Source of the DNA: Burkholderiales bacterium
Lineage (GTDB): Bacteria; Pseudomonadota; Gammaproteobacteria; Burkholderiales; Burkholderiaceae_C
Length of the DNA: 64,000 nt
NCBI GenBank assembly: GCA_016213325.1
Contig: JACRAY010000027.1
Coordinates: 1 to 64,000 of the forward strand
Reading direction: 5' to 3'
Within the stretch, counting starts at the first letter, position 1, and each line of letters starts with the position of its first letter. Made by a program: the position numbers and the translations under genes. Of this stretch, positions 28,483-36,737 are shown piece after piece. The notes below the pieces were generated by a model. The model worked only from the letters and a program-made list of their open reading frames with translations, was not told where the DNA came from and did no database searches.

Positions 28483-29157
28483 ATGAAATCCGCTGCGCAG
28501 TACTTCTACAGGCATTGCCGCTCTGGGCATGTTGTTTTCTCCAGAGACGCTCCTCCGACCCAAGCGAAATGTGAGAAGTGCGGTGAGGGAATGGTAGGCA
28601 AGTGTCCACACTGCCAAACGGAGTTGGAGGGAGTCCTCAGGGGGACCGTTCTTATCGATCGGGCTACTGGCACACCAATCGGAGGTCGCTATTCAAGACC
28701 TGACCATTGCAAGAATTGTGGGGAGCCATTTGCCTGGGCCAACACCACCCGACGGTTGGATGCGTTCAATCTTTGGAGCGTCCTCCACCCAAAGGTGATT
28801 GAGTTTGCCAAACCGAGAATCGAAGCGGGACACTATGCGGACGCGGTCGAGGCTGTCTTCAAGGAACTCAACGCGATCGTCAAATCAATGTACCTTCAGA
28901 TCACTGGAGATGAACTGGACGGGGTCTCGCTGATGCGGAAGGCGTTCTCGCCGAACAAGCCGGTCATAGTGCTGGACGATTTAGGAACTGAGACTGGACG
29001 GAGCGTGCAACAGGGATATCTGGACCTGTTTGCCGGATCGATGGCCGGAATCAGAAATCCTAAAGCCCACGGAAATATCAATATCACGAAAGAGCGCGCT
29101 GCGCACCACCTTGTGTTGGCGAGCTTGTTGTTTCACAGACTCGACGAACGGCGATGA
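28483..29157 (+). CDS. DUF2321-like zinc ribbon fused to Ymh (TIGR02391) domain
   Basis: From the ATG at 28483 the product is 224 residues. Residues 5-85 hold a double zinc ribbon (CRSGH, CEKCG, CPHC, CKNCGEPFAW) as in DUF2321, and the rest matches the Ymh/TIGR02391 domain (HPKVIEFAKPRIEAGHYADAV, DGVSLMRKAFS, FAGSMAGIRNPKAHGN). Ymh proteins occur in mobile DNA and are sometimes annotated as Abi-like. A GTG 108 bp upstream opens a longer frame but runs through the attC-like site, so the shorter start is preferred. Role unknown; it may act with the DUF4145 neighbour. Confidence 0.75.
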   Translation: MKSAAQYFYRHCRSGHVVFSRDAPPTQAKCEKCGEGMVGKCPHCQTELEGVLRGTVLIDRATGTPIGGRYSRPDHCKNCGEPFAWANTTRRLDAFNLWSVLHPKVIEFAKPRIEAGHYADAVEAVFKELNAIVKSMYLQITGDELDGVSLMRKAFSPNKPVIVLDDLGTETGRSVQQGYLDLFAGSMAGIRNPKAHGNINITKERAAHHLVLASLLFHRLDERR

Positions 29158-29159
29158 TC

Positions 29160-29236
29160 TCTATCATGCCTGTCGACTCGGACTCGACCGTGTTCCCCGA
29201 CCTGCTGTCCCTTCCCGTCATCTCCAACGTTTAGAC
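29160..29236 (+). other. Possible degenerate attC-like site 2
   Basis: The stretch directly after the Ymh stop codon begins TCTATCATG and ends CCAACGTTTAGAC, about 77 bp, in the same position and with the same outline as the better sites at 28395 and 33006. The central pairing is weak and the left core differs from RYYYAAC, so this is only a candidate. Confidence 0.3.
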
Positions 29237-29285
29237 AACATCCCCGAAGTACTATGAAGTCCGCGGCCTCAAAAAGAAATGAAAT

Positions 29286-29813
29286 ATGACAACACCATTC
29301 GAAGCGTACATTGAGCGACTACGCATGGAGGCGCTACAGCGCATCCAACGCGTTCCCGTTGCAGCATTGATATGGGGTCCGGCTCCATCGGCAACAACTC
29401 CGGTTGCAGGTGCGCGGGTTCAACTGCGAGACCAACTTAACTCCAACGGACACCATGCACGCTTCAGTGAGGATCTCGTTGATCCCAAAAGCACAATGTC
29501 CATAACGGCGCAGCAAATGTCGCAAGCGGAGGCATTTGACGTCGTTTTCTCAATTCCAGACTCGCCAGGTTCGATAGCTGAATTGCATGAGTTCGCACGC
29601 GTCCCGCAGTTGTCACACAAGGTGGTCGCTTACCTCAACGCCGACTGGAACTCGGGATACTCAAATCAGAGTCTGATTCAGATGCAGTCTGTCGTGACTT
29701 GCCAGATTCAGCTCTACAAGCCGGCTGACTTGCCCGGCTGCATACTAACTTCGGCCCTCGAAATGGTGCGACGACTTCAGGAGTACTACTACCTTAACGG
29801 GAGGCGCTACTGA
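29286..29813 (+). CDS. Unknown protein, SLOG/deoxyribosyltransferase-like fold suspected
   Basis: The 175-residue protein has no confident family. It reads AALIWGPAPS near residue 26, RVQLRDQLNSNGHHARFSEDL at 44-64 (in two parts) and AEAFDVVFSIPDSPGSIAEL at 81-100. A strand-rich Rossmann-like order with SED and a later PGS-x-x-E motif is reminiscent of nucleoside deoxyribosyltransferase, SLOG or TIR-like domains that bind or cleave nucleotides in phage-defence systems. The stop overlaps the next start as TGATG, so the two products are translationally coupled. GC is low for this genome. The fold assignment is inference from motif order only. Confidence 0.6.
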   Translation: MTTPFEAYIERLRMEALQRIQRVPVAALIWGPAPSATTPVAGARVQLRDQLNSNGHHARFSEDLVDPKSTMSITAQQMSQAEAFDVVFSIPDSPGSIAELHEFARVPQLSHKVVAYLNADWNSGYSNQSLIQMQSVVTCQIQLYKPADLPGCILTSALEMVRRLQEYYYLNGRRY

Positions 29814-30967
29814 TGCACGCCGTAGAGATTCTCGACAACTATCGTCATCCGCTGGCTAGCGATAGACTCGGAACACTTGTCCTATCCTTCTTCCTACGCG
29901 CAGGTGCTCTCTCAGAGGACGAACTGCAAGAGCAAATTGCGACTCGCACCATCGACGCGCGCAAGAAAGTAGATCAGCTATTCAAAGCAAGTCTCCTCGA
30001 GTTGGCGGCGTCCCGCCGCTTTCGACTCACGGAATTGGGAAAGACCGTCCTGTCGTCATTCGGCATAACCGCAGCGGCCGTTCAGGCGTTGCTTGACGCA
30101 TTTCCAGTACCCGAGCACGAGCGTCTCCTGCTATCAAGTTTCGTAGAGGCGTTTGATGAGTCTACGTCTCACACATCATCGTTGCTTTCGTTGTTACGTT
30201 CAGCCAGTGTGATAACCAAGGCAGACTCCAAGTATTTCGCGCGGACAAGCTCGCTAGCGCGATATCTCCGGGCCACGGTTGTTGGTCTATCACCGGCAGC
30301 GGCATTACTGGACTCAGCCGCCCTATGCGAAACCGCATCGCGCTGGTCATCCTTGACCGATGAGCTTAATCGAGAAGCAAAGCTTCGGGCGTTGACTTCC
30401 AAGCTTGCAGTGTCACTTTGCGATCAAGCAAGACTTGATGTTCAGAGGAGCAACTCATACTTTGTTCTCGGCGAACGTATTCAGGACAAGAGTAGTATCT
30501 TGGTCAAGTATCTGAGCCAAACGCGAGTACTGAGCGCTTTGTCCTCAGGTTACTTTGACAGTCAACTTCACCTGCTCTATCACTCCGGCCATGGCGCTGA
30601 GTCTGTAGCAAGTATGTTGACGGATACAAAGTTCCTTCTCAACTGCCGTCAAGTTCTGAAGAGTGAAGGGTTCCTATCTGGAGCTGAAGAGCCTTCGGCA
30701 GTTGCTGACTATGCACGCCGCCGCTTGGCAAGGATAGTCATCTTCGACGCCCCGGCGCCTGCTCCTCCAGTCAATCGCAGCAAGGCACTTGAGAGCTGTC
30801 TCTCGCGCACCGTCGCCCCTCTAAGCGCTCTGTCACTAGTCGAACGTCTGGAGGCCATTGCCGACGCCCTCTCGTCTGCGAAATTGAGCTCCCATGAGTC
30901 AGCAAAACTCAGGTCAGCCCTATCAGAACTACGTCGTACGTTGCGAAAGCAAGACGGTGGAGGCTAG
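29813..30967 (+). CDS. Unknown winged-helix-like protein coupled to the upstream gene
   Basis: The 384-residue protein begins with what looks like a winged-helix domain (residues 15-85: LVLSFFLRAGALSEDELQEQ, KKVDQLFKASLLELAA, RFRLTELGKTVLSS), followed by a mostly helical middle and a helical C terminus. No enzymatic motif was recognised. Coupling by TGATG to the 29286 gene suggests a two-component module, perhaps effector plus regulator or adaptor. The C-terminal end lies at the edge of an IS110 remnant, so the last residues may not be original. Confidence 0.6.
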   Translation: MHAVEILDNYRHPLASDRLGTLVLSFFLRAGALSEDELQEQIATRTIDARKKVDQLFKASLLELAASRRFRLTELGKTVLSSFGITAAAVQALLDAFPVPEHERLLLSSFVEAFDESTSHTSSLLSLLRSASVITKADSKYFARTSSLARYLRATVVGLSPAAALLDSAALCETASRWSSLTDELNREAKLRALTSKLAVSLCDQARLDVQRSNSYFVLGERIQDKSSILVKYLSQTRVLSALSSGYFDSQLHLLYHSGHGAESVASMLTDTKFLLNCRQVLKSEGFLSGAEEPSAVADYARRRLARIVIFDAPAPAPPVNRSKALESCLSRTVAPLSALSLVERLEAIADALSSAKLSSHESAKLRSALSELRRTLRKQDGGG

Positions 30968-31391
30968 CCAGAAAAAGGCATGCGACAGAGTGAGCGGCGG
31001 CGTAAGCATTGCAGGACGGCAGCACCTTCAGGCGATGGCGCGCATTCCGCTGCTCGCGCACCGCGTCCTCGCGCGCACGCACCACGTCGCGCTTCGCCTC
31101 ATCGGCGATGTCGGGCACGCGCGCGGCCGTCGGCTCGCCCGAGCGCGCTTGGCGCACCAGGTTGATCGCATCGGTCTTCACGCGCTCGCCGAGCAGCTTC
31201 AGCTTGTGTCAGTGGTCTTCCATCTTCCCCAGTTGTGGTCGTCGAGTTTTCCCAACCATCAACGGCAAGGAGCAAACCGATGGAAGAGGAGTTTCGAGAG
31301 ATCGCAGCCGTGGTCGAGGACTGCGGCGGCCAGGGCCCGAGGGTTGCGGACATCCCTTCAGACCTACGTACAAAGTGCTAGATTTGCCCAT
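30965..31391 (-). pseudogene. IS110-family transposase remnant (copy 2, scrambled)
   Basis: The start MGKSSTLYVGL is at 31391 on the minus strand. After about 170 bp that do not resemble the family, transposase sequence resumes with RVKTDAINLVRQARSGEPTA, then RVPDIADEAKRDVVRAREDA and RNARHRLKVL between 31200 and 31000. The catalytic centre and C-terminal half are missing. It has the same orientation as copy 1 and ends beside the stop of the 29813 gene. Confidence 0.8.
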
Positions 31392-31517
31392 GACTCGTCT
31401 CCTGGACATTGCTGCGGACCGCTTAGTCGACCGCATGTCCCTTGGCGCACCGAAAGGTGCGCAACCCACGTTAGTCTTTGACACTGGCCACCTGAAATAG
31501 ACAAGCCATCTTGTCTA
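31366..31517. repeat. IS110 left-end repeat, copy 2
   Basis: This is the partner of 27465-27603. It additionally contains a perfect AGACAAG-CCAT-CTTGTCT hairpin at 31499-31516, close to the outer end. The 31569 gene starts about 50 bp beyond it. Confidence 0.7.
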
Positions 31518-31568
31518 GGCATCAACTTCTCGCGTACAGATCGATCAAAGAGTCATATCCATAATTCC

Positions 31569-32906
31569 ATGCTCAGAACCCTAATCGACAATGCGACCGT
31601 CTCAAGTGTGCAGCGCGCGCTGGGAAAGGCCCAGCTCAAAGATCCTGGTACTTTGGACATCGAACACGCGGCGTTGGAGCGGCTCGCCGAAGCAGTCCTG
31701 CTGACGGAAGAGGTGGTTGTTCCCGACAACTACAAGGAGGAGTTCACTCCTGCGCGGAAAGAACTTCTCAGCAGATTCAACGTCCGATTTCTTCCGGTCG
31801 ACGAGCCTGTCGAGACCTCTCTGAATGAAGTGGCGAACGAGTTGACTGGCATTTGGACTGACGCCTTTGCAGAGGGAAGTTCGCGTTCGCTTTTCAGCCA
31901 GTACTTTGAGCAAGTGGAGGCCTTCAGCACCTTCATTTGGGAGCACTCAAGTTCAGAGTTCTTTCTCGTGTTTCGGGCTCATGGAGTTGGAAAGGAGAGC
32001 CCATTGATCGAGGCCCTGCTCGCTAGCCCGAAGAACGACGAGCTAGGGAAGAGGCTCCGTATTGTTGCTGGCGACGGACATAGTGTTGAGTGGGCCAAAC
32101 TGTCCCGTCACGTTCAGCGGATGCTGGCGGTGATGGGTTGGCTCGGCCACCAATACGTCTGGCATCAAGTGCTCGCTGCGCGACACGATTTGGTCTATTC
32201 CCCTCATCCACTTCGCGAGTTTTTTGCGCACGATTTTCTCAGCAGAGTAGGGCGTTCGGCTCACTCCGCCTCGAATTTTGAAAACGTCTTTAGACAAGGG
32301 ATAACACGCTTTGAGGGAAGGCTGCAGGATGGTCTCCGGAATCTAGGGGCATACGAAACCAGCGTTCAGCTGGTTGCTCCAGCCTTGCTTCCGCTGATCC
32401 TGAAAGAGAGCGACAACTCTGACGATTTCATCCGCGTGCTCGGAGAGTTGCGGAATGAGCCGAAAATTGCGGAGATGCGAGAAACGCTTTCTGCAATCTA
32501 TGTGGAGTCGGAACGAGGAGACTTTCGCCGCCGCACTCAGTTCATCGCTGATGTCGAGAAGATCGGTGAGGCGTTGCTCCTCGAACGCGGGATTGAACGT
32601 CACCTGCTGCGGATCAAGCCGCCGACGATGATTACCGGCATTGCAGTGGAGGGAGATGACACCGGAGTTAAGCTCCCTATTCCATCGCGGTTATACAAGC
32701 AATTCTTCTTCAAGCGCAAATATCGCGCCATTTTGCGCAATGTGATGGCGGATCTTGCTGTTCCCTCGAAGCTGGGCGCATTGAAAACGAAGTTGAACAG
32801 CTGGGCCTGGCTGGGAAATTCTGAGTACGGGAGTCAGTTCTTCCTGAAGCCGTACCGTTTTCCATCGAAGTTCCATCGACCTCTTAATCATCATCATGAG
32901 GACTAG
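31569..32906 (+). CDS. Unknown 445-residue protein
   Basis: Not recognised. It is predicted soluble and mixed helical, with no signal peptide or membrane helix. Acidic and aromatic residues cluster around residues 95-135 (QVEAFSTFIWEHSSSEFFLV), and the C terminus is basic and aromatic, ending in an unusual HHHHED. It has low GC, lies between an IS110 end and an attC-like site, and reads in the same direction as the other island genes, so it is likely a separate cassette. No promoter is obvious other than the IS110 end upstream. Confidence 0.6.
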   Translation: MLRTLIDNATVSSVQRALGKAQLKDPGTLDIEHAALERLAEAVLLTEEVVVPDNYKEEFTPARKELLSRFNVRFLPVDEPVETSLNEVANELTGIWTDAFAEGSSRSLFSQYFEQVEAFSTFIWEHSSSEFFLVFRAHGVGKESPLIEALLASPKNDELGKRLRIVAGDGHSVEWAKLSRHVQRMLAVMGWLGHQYVWHQVLAARHDLVYSPHPLREFFAHDFLSRVGRSAHSASNFENVFRQGITRFEGRLQDGLRNLGAYETSVQLVAPALLPLILKESDNSDDFIRVLGELRNEPKIAEMRETLSAIYVESERGDFRRRTQFIADVEKIGEALLLERGIERHLLRIKPPTMITGIAVEGDDTGVKLPIPSRLYKQFFFKRKYRAILRNVMADLAVPSKLGALKTKLNSWAWLGNSEYGSQFFLKPYRFPSKFHRPLNHHHED

Positions 32907-33000
32907 TTGCCAGCCGCCCGATTGCATCGCATGACAGGGCGTGGTGAACTCTGGAATCTACGCGGACTGAACAGCCTGCCGCACTTGGTGCGCTGTGGCG

Positions 33001-33064
33001 GCGTTGCCTAACAGGTCGTTCGACGCGGACGCGGAGTCTGCGTCGCTTTAGTTGACACTCAGGC
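33001..33064 (+). other. attC-like integron recombination site 3
   Basis: GCCTAAC at 33006-33012 matches RYYYAAC exactly and is followed by AGG and TCGTTCGACGC, the same left end as site 1 at 28395. GACGC and GCGTC form the central stem around a 7-nt loop, and the right side reads TTTAGTTGACACTCAGGC. The R' core is degenerate (CTCAGGC where GTTAGGC would be expected). It lies 100 bp after the stop of the 31569 gene. Confidence 0.5.
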
Positions 33065-33149
33065 CTATCGGATAGAGAGTGATCAAAGGCCAAAAGGGAG
33101 AGACCTTCGAGATCCGACGTCGTGCCGCCGCGTATGCAGGGAATTTCTT

Positions 33150-33494
33150 ATGGTCACGCCTTCGTTTTCAAGCTGCTATGCAAGCCTCTCTTCGAGCTTG
33201 GCGCTTGGGGGCTTCTCGCATCTCAAATGGCACTACCGCTCGAGTGACGTGACACAGTACGCATCACTCAAGTTCCCTTTCCACAACGCGGAGGATTCCC
33301 CACTGTCAAGTACTATCCACGCGCTGACGTCCCACTTCTCGGACGACCATGTTGTGCGCATTCGGGAAGAACATCTCATCAAGGGAGGGTGGCAGCTCAA
33401 TCCTGGCTACATCTCTCCCTTCAATGAGTTGGTTGCCCTGCTACAAGACAAACGTCGGGAGGCCATCATGAACGTGACCCGCGATCGAGGATAA
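33150..33494 (+). CDS. Possible small hypothetical protein
   Basis: An open frame of 114 residues with an average composition and no recognised domain. There is no clear Shine-Dalgarno sequence. It is the only substantial frame between the attC-like site and the GFA gene and ends 9 bp before the latter, which leaves open that it is a real cassette gene. Otherwise the 32907-33503 gap contains only the attC-like site. Confidence 0.35.
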   Translation: MVTPSFSSCYASLSSSLALGGFSHLKWHYRSSDVTQYASLKFPFHNAEDSPLSSTIHALTSHFSDDHVVRIREEHLIKGGWQLNPGYISPFNELVALLQDKRREAIMNVTRDRG

Positions 33495-33503
33495 GGAGCG
33501 AAC

Positions 33504-33929
33504 ATGAAGACATACGCCGGTGGCTGCCTCTGCGGCGCGATCCGCTACGAGATCACGGCTGATGCCGGTCCGTCCAGGGTCTGCTGGTGCAGGGATTGCC
33601 AGCGGATTTCCTCCAATGGAACCGTCAACGTCATCTTCCCAAGCGAAGCGATCAAGGTTTCCGGAACACCAGGCAGGCACGAGAAGACCGCCGACAGCGG
33701 AAACACGGTCACCCGCCGCTTCTGCCCCGCTTGCGGCAGCCACCTGTTCTCCGACTCCAGCGGCCGCCCGGGGCTCACGGTCGTTCGCGTAGGTACGCTG
33801 GACGAACCGTCAAGCGTCAGGCCCACCACAAACATCTGGGTTGCGAGCTCGCCCAGTTGGGCGTGCGTCGACCAGTCGCTCGAACAGTTCAGTGGGCCTC
33901 CTGCTGCGGCGTCGCCGGCCAAGAAGTGA
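33504..33929 (+). CDS. GFA-family (glutathione-dependent formaldehyde-activating enzyme-like) protein
   Basis: The 141-residue protein has the GFA/CENP-V zinc fold: GGCLCGAIRYEI (CxC ligands) at residues 7-18, CWCRDCQR at 27-34 and RRFCPACGSHLFSD around residue 72. In the family these cysteines bind structural and catalytic zinc; the original claim that GFA speeds formaldehyde-glutathione adduct formation is disputed. A good Shine-Dalgarno (AAGGAG) precedes the ATG. GC returns here to the genome level, so this may be the edge of the island. Confidence 0.9.
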   Translation: MKTYAGGCLCGAIRYEITADAGPSRVCWCRDCQRISSNGTVNVIFPSEAIKVSGTPGRHEKTADSGNTVTRRFCPACGSHLFSDSSGRPGLTVVRVGTLDEPSSVRPTTNIWVASSPSWACVDQSLEQFSGPPAAASPAKK

Positions 33930-33964
33930 TGCCCGACCCTTCCAACGCCAAGGGTAGCTTCAGC

Positions 33965-34666
33965 TCACCTCGATGAAGCGTCCGGGTCGTCCGGGATTTC
34001 TGGAACCACCTTGCCGGCGATGACATCCCTCAGCCAACGCTCGCCCCCCTTGACAGTCAGGTAGTGCCGCCAGGCATCCACGCCAAACTGGTTCGGGTCC
34101 ACGATGTGATTGATGTCGCTGATCTGTCCGGTCGACTTGAACCCTGCGCCGGGGAACTTCTTGAGCACTTCAACCCGAAGCTTCGGATCCATCGTCGCAA
34201 AGAAGACGATATACGCCACGTATTCGTGAGCGGCAACGGTGAGCCTTCTCGGCTCCGAGTGGCATGCCACGGCGGAGTGGGCAATCTCATGCGACGCAGC
34301 TGCTCGATACAATTCGGCAGATGGCGGCATCCGGAACTATCCGCCGCCAGCCTGGAACGCCTCGAAGCTGAGAAGGAAAATGCGCCTGGACTCGCGTACG
34401 TAGCAGCCGACCGCGCGTCCGGCAAGTTCTCCGGGCAACCGGGTAACAATCTCGATCGTCGCGCTTGGCGGACCATCAATTCCGGCCCGTCCGAGGAAGC
34501 CAAGCGCCCGACTTGCACCTTCGCACGCAGCCTCCGCATCCGGCTTCTCTGTTGCGTGAACAGTGACTTGGGGCTGGCCCGCACAGACGTGTGCGCTACC
34601 AGCTGCAAGCAAGCCGTCAACCCTGCAGGACAGACCTACCAATGCCAGGAAGGTGAACCAACGCAT
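33965..34666 (-). pseudogene. DUF6639-like exported protein interrupted by an amber codon
   Basis: Starting at MRWFTFLALVGLSC (34666) the frame encodes a signal peptide and a DUF6639-like domain (GPPSATIEIVTRLPGEL, CYVRESRRIFLLSFEAFQ), hits TAG at 34337-34339, and continues in the same frame with PSAELYRAAASHEIAHS (HExxH-like), VAAHEYVAYIVFFATMDP and NQFGVDAWRHYL. From memory, relatives have a Trp at the stop position (TWFG), so a single TGG to TAG change would explain it. Total length with the stop read through is 233 codons. If amber is not suppressed, the HExxH half is lost. Confidence 0.7.
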
Positions 34667-34706
34667 GCCCGGTAGCTTAGCTGACCGGCACGCCTCCCCC
34701 AGCCCC

Positions 34707-36359
34707 TCACACCGCCACTTCCGCCGAAGCCAGGTTGTGCACCAGCTCCCCCGCAAACCCCGCCCTCTCCATCACCTCCCGCGGCTGGTCCTGCAGGTTC
34801 TCGATGTGCAGCGTGCCGCGCCTGAGCAGCACCGCCTTGTGCAGTTGCCGCAGCGAGTCGAGCCCTGAGGTGTCCAGGTGCACGAGGTGCAGCGCGTCGA
34901 GCACCACCACCGGCACGTCCGGCGCCGCCTCCACCGCCTGCACCACTTCGTCGATCTTCGCGACGGCGCCGAAGAAGAGCGACCCGTACAGCTTGAACTG
35001 CAGCAGCGCGCCTTCGCGCTTGACCAGTTCCACCGAGAACAGCGAACTCATCTTGCGGATGAACAGGCCGCAGGCCAGCAACAGCCCCACCTGCACGGCC
35101 ACCGTGAGATCGAAGACCACGGTGAGGATGAACGTGCCGAGCATCAGCACGCGGTAGTGCGTGCTGTACTTGTTCAAGTGGGCGAATTCACGCCACTCCC
35201 CCATGTTCCACGCCACGAACAGCAGGATGCCCGACAACACCGCCAGCGGCACGTGCAACGCCAGCGGCGCTGCGGCCAGCACGACGACAGCCAGCGTCAC
35301 GGCATGGAAGACGCCGGCCAGCGGCGACGTGGCGCCCGCGCGCACGTTGGTGACGGTGCGTGCAATGGTGCCGGTGGCGGGCATGCCGCCGAAGAACGGC
35401 GTGACGAAGTTGGCGATGCCCTGCGCCATCAGCTCCTGGTTGGGGTCGTGGCGCGGCAGCGGGCTCAGCTGGTCGGCCACGCGCGCGCACAGCAGCGACT
35501 CGATGGCCCCCAGCAGGGCGAGGGTGATGGTCGGGGTCACCAGCAGCTTCACCGTCTCCCACGAGAACTCCGGCAGCGCCAGCGCAGGCACGCCCTGCGG
35601 GATGCTGCCGAAGCGCGTGCCGATGGTCTCCACAGGCAGCGCGAAGTACCACGAAGCCAGCGTGAGCGTGACGAGCGCGACGATCGGCCCCGGCATGCGC
35701 GAGCCGAGCGTGGTGGCACGGCGCATGCCCGGAAAATCCAGCAGCGTGCGGACCGGCGAGCGCTCGCCCCACAGCCGCGGCCATACGAAGAGCCCCGCCA
35801 CGCACACGACACCGATGGCGAACGAGTAGGCGTTGAAACTGTGCAGGTTGCCGCCGATCACGGCCAGCTGCGCGAAGAAGTCGCCCGGCATCTTCGCTAT
35901 CGACAGGCCCAGCCAGTCCTTCACCTGCGACAGCGCAATCAGCACAGCGATGCCATTGGTGAAGCCGATGACGATGCTGACCGGCACGTAGCGGACCAGC
36001 CGGCCCAGCTTCAGCAAGCCCATGGCGAACAACAGGACCCCCGAGCAGGCCGTGGCGATCAGCAGGTTGGCGAGGCCGTAGCGCTCGACGATGCCGTAGA
36101 CGATGACGATGAAGGCGCCGGCCGGCCCGCCGATCTGCACGCTGGAGCCGCCCAGCAGCGAGATGAGCAGGCCCGCGATGATCGCGGTCCAGAGGCCGGC
36201 TTCGGGTTTCAGGCCGCTGGCGATGGCGAAGGCCATGGCCAGGGGCAGGGCGACGATGCCCACCGTGATGCCGGCGCCGGCATCGCGCAAGAAGCGGTTG
36301 CGGTTGTACCCCTGCAGCGCGTCAACGAGACGCGGCCGGAAGGCGAATGAAAAGGACAT
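34707..36359 (-). CDS. SulP-family anion transporter with STAS domain
   Basis: The 550-residue protein has ten or more membrane helices (from about residue 27), the SulP start region GITVGIVALPLAMAFAIASG and FFGGMPATGTIARTVTNVRAGA, and a C-terminal cytoplasmic STAS domain (about 425-540, with LDALHLVHLDTSGLDSL). SulP members carry sulfate, bicarbonate or dicarboxylates, and the substrate cannot be fixed from sequence. It stands alone between the island and a lipoprotein gene. Confidence 0.93.
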   Translation of the reverse strand: MSFSFAFRPRLVDALQGYNRNRFLRDAGAGITVGIVALPLAMAFAIASGLKPEAGLWTAIIAGLLISLLGGSSVQIGGPAGAFIVIVYGIVERYGLANLLIATACSGVLLFAMGLLKLGRLVRYVPVSIVIGFTNGIAVLIALSQVKDWLGLSIAKMPGDFFAQLAVIGGNLHSFNAYSFAIGVVCVAGLFVWPRLWGERSPVRTLLDFPGMRRATTLGSRMPGPIVALVTLTLASWYFALPVETIGTRFGSIPQGVPALALPEFSWETVKLLVTPTITLALLGAIESLLCARVADQLSPLPRHDPNQELMAQGIANFVTPFFGGMPATGTIARTVTNVRAGATSPLAGVFHAVTLAVVVLAAAPLALHVPLAVLSGILLFVAWNMGEWREFAHLNKYSTHYRVLMLGTFILTVVFDLTVAVQVGLLLACGLFIRKMSSLFSVELVKREGALLQFKLYGSLFFGAVAKIDEVVQAVEAAPDVPVVVLDALHLVHLDTSGLDSLRQLHKAVLLRRGTLHIENLQDQPREVMERAGFAGELVHNLASAEVAV

Positions 36360-36507
36360 GCGGTCTCCGGGAATCGAACATGAACGGGAGGTTCAGTTCG
36401 CGCCCGGTGGCCCGCAGTGGCGTAGCCGCGTGATGAACCGGCGGCGGCGGGAAAGGGGCAGGACCGGCTGGGAAGGCACGGCGCCAAGTGTAAGCGCCAG
36501 CGCCGTC

Positions 36508-36687
36508 CTACTTCTTTTCTTCCTTGTCCGGGATCACCAGGTCGGCCGCGGCACCCACGGCCTTGCCCGTGAGCTTCACCGCGCCGATGGCCACGTCGGC
36601 CGCGACGCCGACGGCGCCGATGGCCATGCTGATACAGCCGGTGAGGAGCAGGCACGATGCGGCGGCGGCGATGACGATGGCTCTCAT
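36508..36687 (-). CDS. Small lipoprotein (NF038104-like)
   Basis: A 59-residue protein with a lipoprotein signal (ASCLLLTGC, lipobox Cys at residue 17) followed by a short Ala/Val/Gly-rich region and the charged end PDKEEKK. The pattern CISMAIGAVGVAADVA is shared by small lipoproteins in many Proteobacteria; function is unknown. It is 148 bp beyond the SulP start on the same strand. Confidence 0.8.
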   Translation of the reverse strand: MRAIVIAAAASCLLLTGCISMAIGAVGVAADVAIGAVKLTGKAVGAAADLVIPDKEEKK

Positions 36688-36737
36688 GTGAAGTCCCCCA
36701 GTACGACGCCGCCGATTGTGCAGCACAGCTGTAAAGT

